Assembly (NCBI GenBank): GCA_036897525.1
Contig: JAYMTJ010000015.1
Span: 62,001-126,000 of the forward strand
Direction of reading: 5' to 3'
Source of the DNA: Pelargonium x hortorum
Lineage: Eukaryota; Streptophyta; Magnoliopsida; Geraniales; Geraniaceae
DNA length: 64,000 nucleotides
Under the pieces are notes generated by a model. The model was not told the DNA's origin. It saw only the letters and a list, made by a program, of their open reading frames with translations, and ran no database searches. Shown here one piece after another: positions 12,081-24,530 of this stretch (the first letter of the stretch is position 1; every line of letters starts with the position of its first letter). Position numbers and translations under genes: made by a program.

Positions 12081-13623
12081 GGGAAATTCAATATAAAAAG
12101 CGCCCTACTTACTTAAGAAATATCCTTTGCTTATTAAGACCTCTCGTAACATAAATAAGGACTTTCACTTGGGAATTCCTAAGCCCCGGAACTCTAAAGC
12201 AACCCTAGTACTAGAAATAGCTATCTGTTAATAAGTTTACTTGCTATAGATACTTGGACAGACTGGAAAGCACTCACATAACATAGAAAAAACTGGTACC
12301 AAGATAAGCAGCCTGTTAATGAGGCTTCCTAAAAGTTTGATATTACTTACTTTTCTATCTTTTTTTTAATTCAATTTCTATAAAACAGAAATTCCTTCTG
12401 GGTACAAGGTTCTAAGTTAAAACTTAAGGAGAAAATGTTTTGTTTAAGGATCCTTATTTACTTACTACCATATGTCCTCAATCCCTTACAGGAATCTATA
12501 CTGTATCTAGATACCTTGAAAATCTAGTTGATAATCCAATGTATTTGTTACAGTGTGCAGCTCGAATAGCATGAGTCTTTGATTTTTCATTATCTAGCCC
12601 ACATCATACCTTAACTAGCGCATCTCTTCTAAGTACTTGGCACAAGGAAATCCCTTAAATAAAAAGGAATAACTTTGAATCTACGCCTATCTATAAGCTA
12701 TTTACTAAGCGAGAGATTGATTAACTTTTGGCATGGAAATACTCAGATATTTTGAAATTGAGGGTACTGGCATGAGTTCTTTTTTTCGTAGAAACATCCT
12801 AATTTATAGACCTGTTCCCTATTCTAAAAAATCTAAGCAGCGAACTTCCTGAAGCATTCCCATAACAAAAGGAGTCAAATTAGCTCTAAGGATCTCTTAA
12901 GTTATTAGAATTAGTAGAAAAAGCTCACGTACAAGAGGAAAATCCAGGATCCCCGTAGAAAGTTATACTAGAGACTATTCACTAAGGTATGCTTTTAGAA
13001 TATAGGATTCATTTAATTAAGTAGAAGAATCCTATATTTACTAGTTATAAAATACTGTTTTTTTTCTCAAGCTCCTTCCCGAAAACAAGTAAAAAGCGCA
13101 AGAATTTTAGATATCAACTCGAGACTCTAAAATCCTTGTTCAAACATTTGATTTAGCTTCAGACTGAAAAAAAAACCCTCAGGTTCAAAAAAGTGTTACC
13201 TTGTTATGAATCCCACTTTTCACTTTAAGTTAAAATTAAGTTTGAGTGTAGCAGCTTCCAAGGAATCACTAATTTCATTTCAGTAGTATTTAAACCCAAA
13301 TTTCCTTTCAGAATTGTACTCTAAATTACTCACTTATATAATATAACTGTTTCGCGAAGAGAGTTCCTTAGCTAGCCACTTGATTATAAAAGAAAGCCTA
13401 AGTCAGTCCTAAACATCCTTCGTTTGTTCTCTTAGGAAATCCTGAAATAGAGAACTCAGGTAACTGTGAGAAATAGACCTCTTGACCATAAATCTTCCTT
13501 AATGTAGAGAACTCTTCTGCTTTTTTATGAAATTGTAGAATTGCTATTATATTACCAACATTTTAGACTTAGATTTCTTTGCTTAAGGATTTGATAGACT
13601 CTTTTTTCTATTTATCCAAACGA
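12081..13623. other. AT-rich non-coding DNA with shuffled repeat words
   Basis: GACTGGAAAGCAC (12261-12273) precedes CCTGTTAATGAGGCTTCC (12312-12329). In the 3577-3644 copy the equivalent words come in the reverse order. No gene seen. Confidence 0.5.
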
Positions 13624-13649
13624 CTCCTAAGACTTAGGAGCTTTTTTTT
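13624..13649 (+). terminator. Terminator-like hairpin with T-tract
   Basis: CTCCTAA and TTAGGAG form a seven-pair stem around the three-base loop GAC, followed after one C by eight T residues. This is the layout of a bacterial intrinsic terminator; in plant mitochondria such hairpins more often mark and protect transcript 3' ends. No gene ends just upstream, so its role is unknown and a chance hairpin is possible. Confidence 0.3.
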
Positions 13650-16600
13650 GTAGGTATACTCTATTTCTTGCGGAAAGGCTCTTAATAAGGGAACCCGGTT
13701 AGAACTCTCAACTAATTAATTCTTTAAGCTTATTACGAATCTCTTTCGCTTTCTAAATATTCGATATAATTTTGAAAGGTACAAATATTTTCCCTCTCTT
13801 CAAGCATGTCGGCCACTAAAAATTAGGGCTCTATAACTAGTATTTTGCTTCAAAGCACGGGGTACTCGTTTACTAGACTCCTTCTTATTTAAAGCTATTA
13901 TTAACTCAAAATTACGTCACTTTTGAATTAGAAAACGGACTTTTGGTAAGTTTTAAGCAAGGAAAACCTTGTAAGTTATGAATTATAAGATTATAGCATA
14001 CCATGTTTTACCCTCTAAGGGGCTTGGGAAGGCATACCTGCTTTCGATATAGTGTACGAAAAAAGCCCAGGTTCAAAGAAATAGCAAATTGGATTTGCAG
14101 CAACTATAGTAATATACTAAAAAGAGCTCGGTAGAATTGGTGTTAAATTACCTACTTTAATATAATATAGTAGAGTACGAATAATTAGCAGGGGCCCACT
14201 GCATGAATTTCAACGAAAAATGAACCAACAAACTACAGAACAAATCAGGAAATGGAGGGTCTCTTTAAAAAAATAAGCGTAAAGTATACAATTTCTTTTA
14301 TATAGTACTACATTTGATTTTCTATCTTCCTTCCATCTACTATTAACCCGGATTAGAACCGTGGACCGGATACTTTTGAAACCCTTTGTTCTACCCAGCG
14401 CCTTATCTGAATTTACTAAAGACCTCGTCAAGGAACATAAATTAGGACAAGTTCGATACTCGGTGGGTTCGGTATACTAAAAGGGATTGCTAATACATAT
14501 AATTTCAAAACCACTTGCCCTGGAAAAGCTAGAAGAAAGCCAAATTTGAGTTCAATTTTCATACATTGATGTGGATTTGTTTAAGCTCTTTTTTTTTTTA
14601 CATAACCCCCGCAAGGAGACCTCAAAAGATACTAAGGGAATTCTCTACACTAAAAGTTTCCTTGTCCGGTAATAGAAAATACATGCCTAAAAGGGGGGTT
14701 TTCTTGGTATAGAGTACTTTTTTTATAATTAAATAAAGAGTCTCAAAGCGTGTCTTTTTGTTATTGTTTATCTTTGCTAACTCAAATTACTTCAGTAAAT
14801 GTTAAATTTCGTTTGCCATAGATAAAGTACTCCATAGCAATTAGGTAACTTCCTATAATCGATCTCCTTGTACTTCCAAGAATTGACTGCTTTTAATACT
14901 AGACCTACTTTGCAATCCCATTCGTTCGGGAATAATCTCCTTCACTAAGCTCTACCTTTTCGTTCATGACAACGGGTTTTTATTCCTGACTAAATTTAAT
15001 GAAATTCTTTGAATTCTGAATTCAAGATTCTTTAGGTTTCAAGGAATCTTAATTATATTAAAAAGCGTATATTTTAGTCTTTTTTGTACTTAACAATGTG
15101 TAGAGATTAAGGCATTACTTGGATTTTCTTTGGCTATACTTAGAACAAAAGAGAATAAGGATCCTATATTTATCTAACTAAACAAAAGGATACTTTAGGC
15201 TTAGTAACTTCATAAAACTAACTTTTTTTAGATATCTCATATGTATAGCTTATGTATAGCTGCTACTTTTACGGGCGGGGTTCTTTTTTCCCACGCTTCC
15301 TGTGCTGGGGGTTTTTATGAGTATGTTCTAGTTTATATCACTAGGATATGCAAGTTAGTATACAAATCTAGCGCAGGTAAGAGATTTCTAAAGGAGAAAA
15401 CTCAAAAGTTATTTTATTCACATGAGAAAGAATAGGGGACTAAAAGACTACAAAAGAAGACTGCTTTCCTTCTCTACATATATCCAGGCCGCCCTTTCAT
15501 AATTCAACAAGGAACTCCTTTTATACTCTTGAGAGCCTTCATTTTTAGGGGTTCAACTTAGATTAGAGTCTACTTTCTAGATTTCCTTTTTGAGTTTAGT
15601 TAGACTTTCTTTGTTACCTTATGGCACGAGAACTTGTATAGTATCCGACCGAAAACTTCTCTAGTTATTCTTTATAGTTAGGGTTTCAAAAGTCCATTTG
15701 TATAGAAATTGGGGTAAAAGCTAAACTAAAAGTGAAGAATACGACTCTTTTGGTGTATCTTACTTAGTCTTAGTATTACTATTTTCATTAAGAGCAAACC
15801 AAAAGCTTGGGTTTTTAGTATATCTTATCTTATCTTATACCGGGGCCCCGTTATCCTTGTAACAGGGCTTTCGTATACTGAAAAGGGTCCCATGACATAA
15901 AATAAAAAGTAGGATGATTAAATAAAGACTTGAGCACGCGCAATAGATAAGAAATAAGGGTAAATATAAAAGAAGGTCCCATAAAACGCCGGAAAACGCC
16001 CTAGAGATCCTTATTAAGGAAAAGTACCCGAACACGTGTTTTAAAAAAGAATTTAAGCTTTTCCAAATTCATCTTGACTAAAAATCCTTAGTATTAGTAC
16101 TTTGAAATTATTTGACTTCAGTATTAATAATTGTCTCTTAAAGTAAAGAGGGTTTTTCTTTTGTCAATCTCCGCATTTTAAAGTGCAAGCAGGGCTGGTG
16201 ACTATATCGCTTAAGCCAGAGTAGACTTTTTCCAAACTAAGAGAGACCCCTGTTCTTCTATAGACAATACACTGTATTGAAACTCCCAACTTTAAAAAAC
16301 TTAGATATAGTATATATATTCTATCTCAATCTCAGTGTTTAGCCAAAACTTAGGATACCTGAGAAAAGCCATCTAAAACTGGACTTTGTAGCAACATACT
16401 TACTCCTAGCAAACTCTGCACAAATAAAGGACTTTAAGTAATTCTATTGAATAGTCGACATTGCAAGACTCCCTTTTAAAGTAAAGGACACCAAATAAGA
16501 ATTTGAACCTATCCACTAAATATTGTGGCGGATCCTCCTTTTTTGCTAGGGGATACTCAGGTTAGTTTGCTGTATTCAAGAATACATAGTAGCCTTAGTG

Positions 16601-18930
16601 TTGGTACTTTTACACATACGAACTTAGGTCAAAGCGAAGCTTTGATTCCCCTTCTCTATTTTATTTAATATTTTTTAAGTTGCTGTCTATAGTCCTTAGC
16701 ATGCATAATAAATAAAAAGTAAAGTAATGTTCTCCTATCGAAATGAAGTCCAAGGATCATTATGTCATTAATCTATTCTTACGTGTTAACTCTATATAAA
16801 TAAAAAACTAGAATTAAGCATACTCCTTTGCTCGGGGTTAGAATATGCGTTTGCGCAAAATCGCTTAGAGGAGGGTCTACTTCGACTTAATGCGTCTTGG
16901 ATAAAAGTCTTTTAATAGAAATATTTGACTCTGTGTATCTGGACTCTTGCAGTGTACCCTACGAATAGGTACCCTTTTAGGTACTTTAATCTCGGAATTT
17001 TGCCACTAAACTTAGGGCTAAAAAGTCTAAATGTTATGGCCTAATTAAGAGATACAAAAACTCCAATGTACTTGGAAACAGGTCCCTTAACCACATTATA
17101 TCGAGGAGTTTCATTTCGTATATTAAATCAAGATAGATTCGTTGTAGTACACGGCACGCAGCTTGAATTTAAGAGAGTTTCCTAACTCGGTAGAGTTGAT
17201 GTCTGAGCTTCTGAACTTGTATTCGCAAGATTGAAAGCACAGGAAGAAGTACCCTATCGTATGGCTCTACACTGTAACTGTATAAAAAATGGCAGCTGTA
17301 CTTACTCCCCGAGTAAAGTATGCTATCTCTTTACTATATCCGGATATAGTAGGTTATCAGATACGATAACATTTAGTATTTCTGAGAGGGAATCCCGGCT
17401 CTTATACATTGAATACTAACAGCTCGGTTGCTACACTGCATATTCTTTTACTTTCTTTATGGATTTTCCCGAGGTTTGTTATTAATTTCTGAACCTCGAT
17501 ATTAGTTTTTTTTGTCTATAACCTTTTATTTACTCGATAAAAAGGATCTTACTGTATAGCAAGCGTCCTCCTTATATTAAATCCGCGGGATTTACACTAG
17601 TAGAGTAAAACAAGTAATACAAAGTACGGCACAGCTGAGCACTCTTGTTATAACTAAATAACAGGAGTTAGGAAAATACTTACCCGGACTCGTTGTTATG
17701 TTTCCCGAATAAGAATTGCTTAAGTAGAAAGAAATGAAAACTACATCTAGCCAGTATAGTGAGTAAACATTAAATGGCTGGATGGAATAACAAGAAAAAC
17801 CCGCCAGTACAGAGTTTATTTATAGGAATCCCGTAGGTTCATAATGGGCTCTCTTAAATGAAGATTAAGAAAGGAATTTAACGGTCAAATATCAATTTTG
17901 TTATAGTTAGTTTTTGATCAAAAGTCTTATGCAGCCCTAGTAAAAGGGTACAAAAAGGAAATCCAAGAATTCCAGGGACTGCCCCTCCAGAAGAGAAGGA
18001 AGCAAGCGGTATAACTAAAAAGTTGTAGGATTTACAAGGATGTTGTTGACTAACTGTACCCTATGAAAAGGGATATATAGTTTCTAGATGTGCCTACAGA
18101 GTAAGAGGAGGCTCTAGAAGAAATAGCCGGATACTAAGAAATTCCGTAGCCCCTGACTTAGTAGATATAAAGCTAAATTGCAAAGAGGGGTCCGGTTACA
18201 CTAATACAAGCAACGTGGCACAATCAAATGACAAAGACAAAAGGGCAAAAACTCTAGTACTTTAACGCATAACAAGAATCCAGAGTCCAGAAAGAGTCAA
18301 GGAGGTTCTTATAAATTTAGTAAAGTCTTACCCGGGTCTATACGAAATGAGGTATACCTTGCCGAGGCTCTAAAATACGAATTAAAGCCGGCCCTTCAAA
18401 GGAATAACAAAATTTGGAAAAGTAATAAGACCGCCTGCAGATTTTATCTATACAAGTAAGGGTTATAGCTACTAGACTTTCCGATTATTACTCTTAATTC
18501 TGTAAAGCAAAGGTGTTTAAGACAGAAATTCTCTTTTGAAATTGTATTAGTTCTAGCGAGCCAAGAGATAAGAATTCTGTAAAGTAAGGAGGCAGGTTTA
18601 TCTTGTCTGGGATTTTTAGAGTTCGGTAAGCATTATAACACAATAAACTGCATCGAAATAGGTTCAGGAAATTCATAAGTTGACAGAGCGCTATTTTCTA
18701 GTCAGTCGTAAGAAAGTTAATTAAATAAAGGGGGAAGGGTATTTAACAAAAGGGATTCGCTTTAAGTTTAGTTAAACTGTGTAAGGGGCCCAAAACTCAG
18801 CTCATTAAATCTTTGTTCTTAGTTATCAAGGCAAACGCTTGTGTTTGTATTGAATGAATCAGACTATTGTTTCATTTCAATAGATTCACCTTTCTATTCT
18901 GTATCTATTCCTTTCACCCCTATTCCCAAA
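13650..18930. other. AT-rich non-coding DNA
   Basis: No gene seen in 5.3 kb. Holds an exact 11-base tandem duplication at 15240-15261, a TATCT microsatellite at 15821-15838, the GC palindrome CGGGGCCCCG at 15841-15850, and a poor tRNA-Trp-like stretch at 14340-14409 that I rejected. Confidence 0.6.
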
Positions 18931-18957
18931 ACTCAAACTACACTCACATAGAAAGAA

Positions 18958-19020
18958 GTCCCTGGAAATGCCTGCCTATTAATGAAACTTCCAATTGTTA
19001 AACTGCTACAGACTGACCTA
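18958..19020 (+). repeat. Dispersed repeat, copy of 3577-3640
   Basis: CCTGGAA, ATGCCTGCC, AATGAA, CTTCCA.TTGTTAAA and GCTAC..GACTG follow in the same order and near-same spacing as at 3577-3640, with small gaps. Roughly four fifths of positions agree by hand alignment. Downstream, GTGCTTATCGTTAGGGTG (19084-19101) is nearly the reverse complement of 38168-38185. Confidence 0.6.
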
Positions 19021-19315
19021 AGTAATAAGACCAGAACTGGATTCAGTACTTTCTTTGCTAAGGAGAAATTCCTCCTGTCTTTAGTGCTTATCGTTAGGGT
19101 GGTTGGTGCCTGAGTACTACATAGATCAATCTCTCTTACCGAAGAAATCAATTCTTTATTCCCTTTTTTAGATATGGAAACCCTTATTATGTTCCTTTTT
19201 ATAATCACTTAGATAAAACCTATGAGATGACTGCTTTATTTGCCTTGCGTTAGTAGTTATAGTATAGAGTGGTGCCTTTGAATTTAAAACGAAGAGTTAT
19301 TACTCGGTAGAGCCG

Positions 19316-19400
19316 AAGAGATTGGTAGAGATTGTACAAGGTTTCGGTTCGACAAAGAATATGTTATTGGAATGCCGCGGGTTCAAATCCTGCATCTTTA
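19316..19400 (+). other. tRNA-like element with intact T arm
   Basis: The 3' part holds a complete T arm, GCGGG/CCTGC around TTCAAAT (one G-T wobble), followed by ATCTTTA. This can pair six of seven positions with AAGAGAT at 19316, defining an 85-nt unit. The 5' half contains ATTGGTAGAG, like the D loop of leucine tRNAs. I cannot draw a convincing anticodon arm, so no amino acid is assigned. It lies just downstream of repeat copy 18958-19020. Confidence 0.15.
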
Positions 19401-19740
19401 TGCACTTAATTAGTATCGCTTAGGCATTGGTTAGCAGGGCTCGGGGTTAATAAAATAAAGACACGATACAGGTCTTTCCTTAATTAAAGTTTTGAGATTC
19501 TTTATTTGTGCTAGTTTATCCTTTTTTGAGACTGGGTTGGGAAGGGGCCTACAACTTCGTATTTATATCAAAGCTCAGAACCTAAGTTTACTTTTATATA
19601 CTGATTTTGACCCATAGAGCTAAAAAAAAATGAGAAATTGAAGACTTTCAGTTAGATAAAACAACGTAATATAATATAATATTATAAAATGCCCCTTGGT
19701 ATTAGATAAAGGACCCATTTCTTTCCGAAAACCGGTAAGG
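19401..19740. other. AT-rich spacer
   Basis: No gene. Includes an AT-only stretch near 19668-19687 able to form a short palindrome. Confidence 0.5.
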
Positions 19741-20840
19741 CGTACCTTCACACCCTTGAAAGTCTACCAAGTCAAGATCTCTGTCTGCTAGCCCTAGTAC
19801 CTACAAACAAACTATAAGCATCTCTCGCAGGCTATGGAAGCTGGTCAATGACAACTAGGTATCCTGTTAATTGATGAATTCCCTTACTAAACACTAACTC
19901 CACTTGCTGACACCAAGTAAGCACCATCTCTAGTCTTAGAACTCAAACACAAATGTAAAGTACTGTCTCTAGCAATCCAATGAAAGCACAGTCACTGTAG
20001 TAGTTGGCTGTCGAATTCCCTATCCCAGAGAAAAGTGAATCTAGTAAGAGCTCCTAAACTCAATCTCTAGCTAGTTGTATTCCCTCAAAGCAATCACAGA
20101 ACTCCCAATCCAAGGTAGCTAAGAACACTCTCTCTTCGAAATACTCTGTCCAAGTTGATGGTGCTAGTACTTCTTCTTATAAGTTATTAACAACTAAGTG
20201 CTATTAAGTATATCTAATATACTATTATCTTAAACTTATGACCTATATTAATATTAAGTTCCAAACTCAAACCTAATACGTCTCTCTTCTCAATCGAACA
20301 CTAATAAGTCAGTCTTAGCTGGAATCCCTCACCTTCTATGCCTGTCGAAAGTCAATCAAGTAAGTATTCATAATCTATCTCTATCAAGCGGAATTCCCTA
20401 ACTAAGTTGTTCAATAGCTCTAACCCAAACCTAAGACACTATCTACTGAGGAAGCTTCTCTATCTTATAAGTCAAATCTCCCTGTCAGCTAGGAACCTTA
20501 ACCTTGAAACCGGGTTCTTACTACGAAAGTAAAAGACCTTAAATCAGCCTCACTCTAAATACTCCATACTAGCTCTTGAATTCCTGCCTAAGTAAGGATA
20601 CCGAATCCTGAAGTGAAGAACATAAAATGGATTCTCTTATAAAGCTAGTTCAGAGCAATAATCTGCTTCCTTAGGACCCTACCTACTTAAATACCCATCC
20701 AGTCGAAAGCCTGCTCTTTCTTTGTCATACATACCGTAAATACATCTCATCCCTTCTCTAACATAACCTAACTCTAGCTAGCCTGCCAATGAAAGCACTT
20801 GAAAGCGAGGTCTCGGAATTTTAGAGAGTCATCCGTAACC
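19741..20840 (+). repeat. Large C/A-biased repeat block
   Basis: 1.1 kb with strong strand bias (C over G) and recurring words: CAATGAAAGCAC at 19978 and 20787, TAGAACTCAAAC at 19937 (reverse complement at 34150), and GAAGAACATAAAATGG at 20615, related to the inverted repeat at 5334. No open frame of note, no RNA gene. Confidence 0.55.
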
Positions 20841-23800
20841 AGTAGAGCATACAAAGTGGTGCTCTATCTTTTAACTAAAAGCGAGGGTATCGCACGAAAA
20901 GGTTTTCTACTATAAAATAGAGGAAGATACGCAATCTTTAATATTCATTTGAAAAACTGTTGTTCTTGAAATCTGTAACTGACTACGCTGGCAAATAAAT
21001 TAACACAACACAACACAAAGGCCCCTTGAGATACACCTAACTGAGCCATACCTTGGAGCTAAACCTTTGAGCTGTAACCTCCGTACTCTTAATCTTAATA
21101 TCTAGACTTCTTTCTCTTAACAGCTATACCCTTCCTTCCATACGAGTGCTTATATCAATTTGTACTCAACTATAAAGTCTAACTTTTTTTCTTGTAAAAA
21201 CCTATCCAAGTATTCCTGTCTTTGTTTTACGCATTTATAATAGTGACACAGAATCGGGAATAAAAGACACTCCCCTAGAAATTACCTTAGATATAGTACT
21301 CGACTTAAGCAGAAAACTTTCCACATAACTAATCTTTTGAAAACGAATCCGTTTCTATTATTTTGCAATGGGTTCCTCTACAAGCTCCTAATTAATCAAC
21401 TATACTCATATAAATTCCTGTGATCTTAAGGAGAAATCCCTGAATGTACTCCCCTTTACTTTAATACTAGACCCTCTTAAAATAAACCCTTTTATTATGA
21501 TAGGAAGACCCTAAAAAACCCTCTACATTGTTGGAGAAACTATAATATCCAACTGTACTTGAACTCAATAGCGAGAAAATGGAATTGTATTCTTGTAGCT
21601 AGGAACTCTTGCTAAAGGTGTCTCTGGAAGTAATACAGAATCAAATTCTTAGTATCCATGTCCTCGGGAAGCTCTTTAAACCAAGGTACTCACTGAATGT
21701 CCTAACTTAACTACTAAGACATCTCTTGTCAACTAAGCAGCAATTCAAAAACTGGAAAACTATGAATCAATATAAGAAACAATCTCATGTTATAGCCGGT
21801 AAATAAAGTACATAAATAACTAGCACGTTGGAACCTATAAACCCAAAGGAAACTGCAAATCTCTCCCCTTAGATAAGCTCTAAAAGACTAATTCCGTTTG
21901 ATCTTGACTGAGAAGCTCGACCTGGTCTATGCCCTCGTTATAACCTTTTGAGCTACTAATAATTACTTACAGACCGCAAAGCACGAAGCCAAATTGACTT
22001 GCCTTTGACTAATTAAGCTGCTCGAGGTATAAAAAAAAAGTTATAGTTTATAGTTAAAGCTGTATTTAGTTAGGATAATTCCTCCTCTAGATACAGATGA
22101 CAATAAAGACAACAGGGATATCCCTTTAACAACAATATAGAACATAGCTATTACTCCTATATATACTACTCCTATAAAGAATAAGTATAATAAGTACCCG
22201 CTACCATAAGAAGAATCCCTATAATAAAAAGAAAGAAGATAGGTACAGGTTATAAGAAGACCCAAAAGCTCCATAATCCAAAGACTCTTAAGACAGAATA
22301 TCCGCTAGCATCATGACAACAACAAAGGCAAGACCTTGCTTGGTATCTAAACTCTCGGTAAATCCTATTCCAGACAATAAAAACACTTAAGCCCTTTTCA
22401 TTCAAATGAATACGAGATTCGTTATCTTAAGCCTTTATTAAATTAAAAAAAGTATATTAGTTTATTCCTGAAGTTATAAAGGCAAGATAAAAGAACAACT
22501 GAAGGGTAGATTTTTGTGGATACTCGTAATCTCCAGAGGTTTATTTGCTTGTGGATTTACTCTATGAATGAGTCCCCGTTAAATGTGCCAGTGGACACTT
22601 GAGCACTCTTGTCAGTTATCCAGCCAGATAAGGGCGTGTACTATTAGGCTAGTTATGACAAAGTGTCCCTTGATAAAGATATTTAATTAAGAACTCCAGG
22701 TTTCGGCACCAATGTAATTAAATAAAGAGATAACTCATTTTAGACGTGTTACAAAGTCTAGGGGAATACCTATAGATATTTGAGAAGCTACAGGAAAATA
22801 AATAGAAATAAGGGGATTTCAATAAAGTAACCTCCCCCGACCGAGTTTCAAATATAAGGAGCGGGTACTAAGATCAAAACAGAAGCTGACTTACGAGTAA
22901 GCAAATGGGTTAATCTATTTCTATTTCTATATTTATAGCAGAAGTTGACTATGACTAGCACCCTCTTTTGTTTTTAGCTTGTTAAGAGATCTTTGCGAGT
23001 AACCTAATAAGTGAGTAGTCCCATCTTGTAGAACTCCTTAGTAGGAACAAGAACCTTTTTAGTATTTTAATTTGTATGAATAGTCCTTAGTCGGTAGTTT
23101 AAAGATACCGTAATGTACGAGCATCCTAATCAATTTTCTAAGATAAGAGCTGCTAGAGATTCTTTCCTTCTAAACTAAAACTAATAGTTACGGTTTCCAA
23201 ATGCTTCTATTCGCGGAGCCCGGTCGAGTCAAAAAGTACACTTTTTTTAAAGAAAGGGTAGGTTTTTTCTAGAAATGATAACTACTTTTTATTTCCATTT
23301 TGGTTTTATACGAAATGGTATAGAGAAAAAAAAGCTAGGTGAGTACCTGATTAAATATGCTTTTATGGATACATTTAAGTAAGGGAGTGCTGGGTTGCTG
23401 TTGTTTTTCAAAGTATAGAAGAATCCCTGTTTATTAGAGAGAGGGTATTTCTATTTACTCCGAACTAAAAAGCGTCTCTTATTAAGTTATTTATTGTGAA
23501 TGAAATGTGAGTAAGGAATTTCATACAGTATTGGTGTTAGAAATAGGTTTCATTTCATTTGAATTTAAAGAAAATGAAAAAGAACTCTACTAGCTTACCA
23601 GAGCCTTCTTATGATATCTGGAAATTCCCTTCTCACTGTGCAGTAGGGTACTAGATATAGGCGAAGCTAGTAAGCTTGTTAGTAATAGTAATGGGTGAAG
23701 CGGGGACAACTCCTTATTGATAAATCTGATATGCTTTTTGTTGTTGTTGATAATCCTAAACAGGAATAGAATTGAGAAAGGTATACCTAATTGCCTTGCC

Positions 23801-24230
23801 ACGCATTTACACCTGAATTAGTGTACCTCGTAAAGTCCTGCGTTTGAGGCCTTTGGAGTCAAGATTGACTATGGGTTTTTTTCTTATTGGAATTCTTTGT
23901 TCCCTATTTTATATGGGAGACCCAGGTTTAAGCCTAATTGAATTTGAGGACTTCCCTGTTTACTTAGGATCCTCCTAAACCGGAAAATAGGTCTTAATCT
24001 TGAAATACTGAATTCCTCCTACTTTCGCTAGATACTAGAGACTCCATTTTCTCATTAGCATTTACTTGTGCCACAGAGTTTAGCCCTAGTTTGGCTATTC
24101 CCGTAAATTCCATTTCGTAAATGTTTTCATTCCCCTTTTAGATTTAGGCACTTGCTGAAGAATTCCTAGTATATGGAGAAGTCTTAGTGTATTTATTAAT
24201 TTGGTTAGAACAAAGGCCTTCAAACTCAAT
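20841..24230. other. AT-rich non-coding DNA
   Basis: Apart from the hydrophobic frame 22041-22274, nothing supportable. An ACACA microsatellite lies near 21003-21018. Confidence 0.55.
22041..22274 (-). CDS. Small hydrophobic open frame, weak NAD6-like motif
   Basis: A 77-codon ATG-started frame, rich in L, I, V, Y and S. It has two likely membrane segments, about residues 3-16 and 27-50, the second reading YLLYLFFIGVVYIGVIAMF. The core VVYIGVIA differs by one residue from the VVYIGAIA I recall in the third helix of plant mitochondrial NAD6, a complex I subunit of about 200 residues. Nothing else in the frame aligns with NAD6, it is far too short, and the DNA under the motif is low-complexity TA/GGAGTA repeats. 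AT-rich DNA often yields such hydrophobic frames by chance. A small NAD6 fragment is possible but unlikely; I do not assign a gene. Confidence 0.12.
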   Translation of the reverse strand: MELLGLLITCTYLLSFYYRDSSYGSGYLLYLFFIGVVYIGVIAMFYIVVKGISLLSLLSSVSRGGIILTKYSFNYKL

Positions 24231-24530
24231 TTCATGGGTTCGAGAATAAGATTTGGAAAGAGAGATTGAATTGAAGCCCAAGACAGGGGAGGGGCTTAAG
24301 GATGACAGTGGGAAATGAATTTCTTGGACTGTTGTAAAGATAAGGATGGTAAGCCCGGTAAGAGAGAGCGCAAAGGAAAGCTTTCTAATGGAGGAGAGAA
24401 TATCCTAAACTACAAAGTTTGGGAGAAGGACTGAGAGAGAGAAGTACATAATAGGTGCCAAGTGGGAATGAATTGGAGAATAGAAGTAAGTCGGTTCATT
24501 ACACTAAATAATGTTTCCTTCTTTCAGGAG
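24231..24530. repeat. G/A-rich block
   Basis: Strongly purine-biased with GAGAGA-type words; its complement contains CACTGTCA and CAAGAAATTC, words typical of the C/A blocks. No open frame. Confidence 0.4.

Noticed and set aside
14340-14409. Minus-strand tRNA-Trp-like stretch with GGTAGAACA, TTTCAAA and a T-arm-like TTCTAAT loop
   Set aside because: The anticodon stem barely pairs and the acceptor has five of seven pairs at best; not distinguishable from chance.
24205-24250. GGTTAGAACAAAGG followed by GGGTTCGAG, resembling tRNA pieces
   Set aside because: No acceptor or anticodon stem can be drawn.
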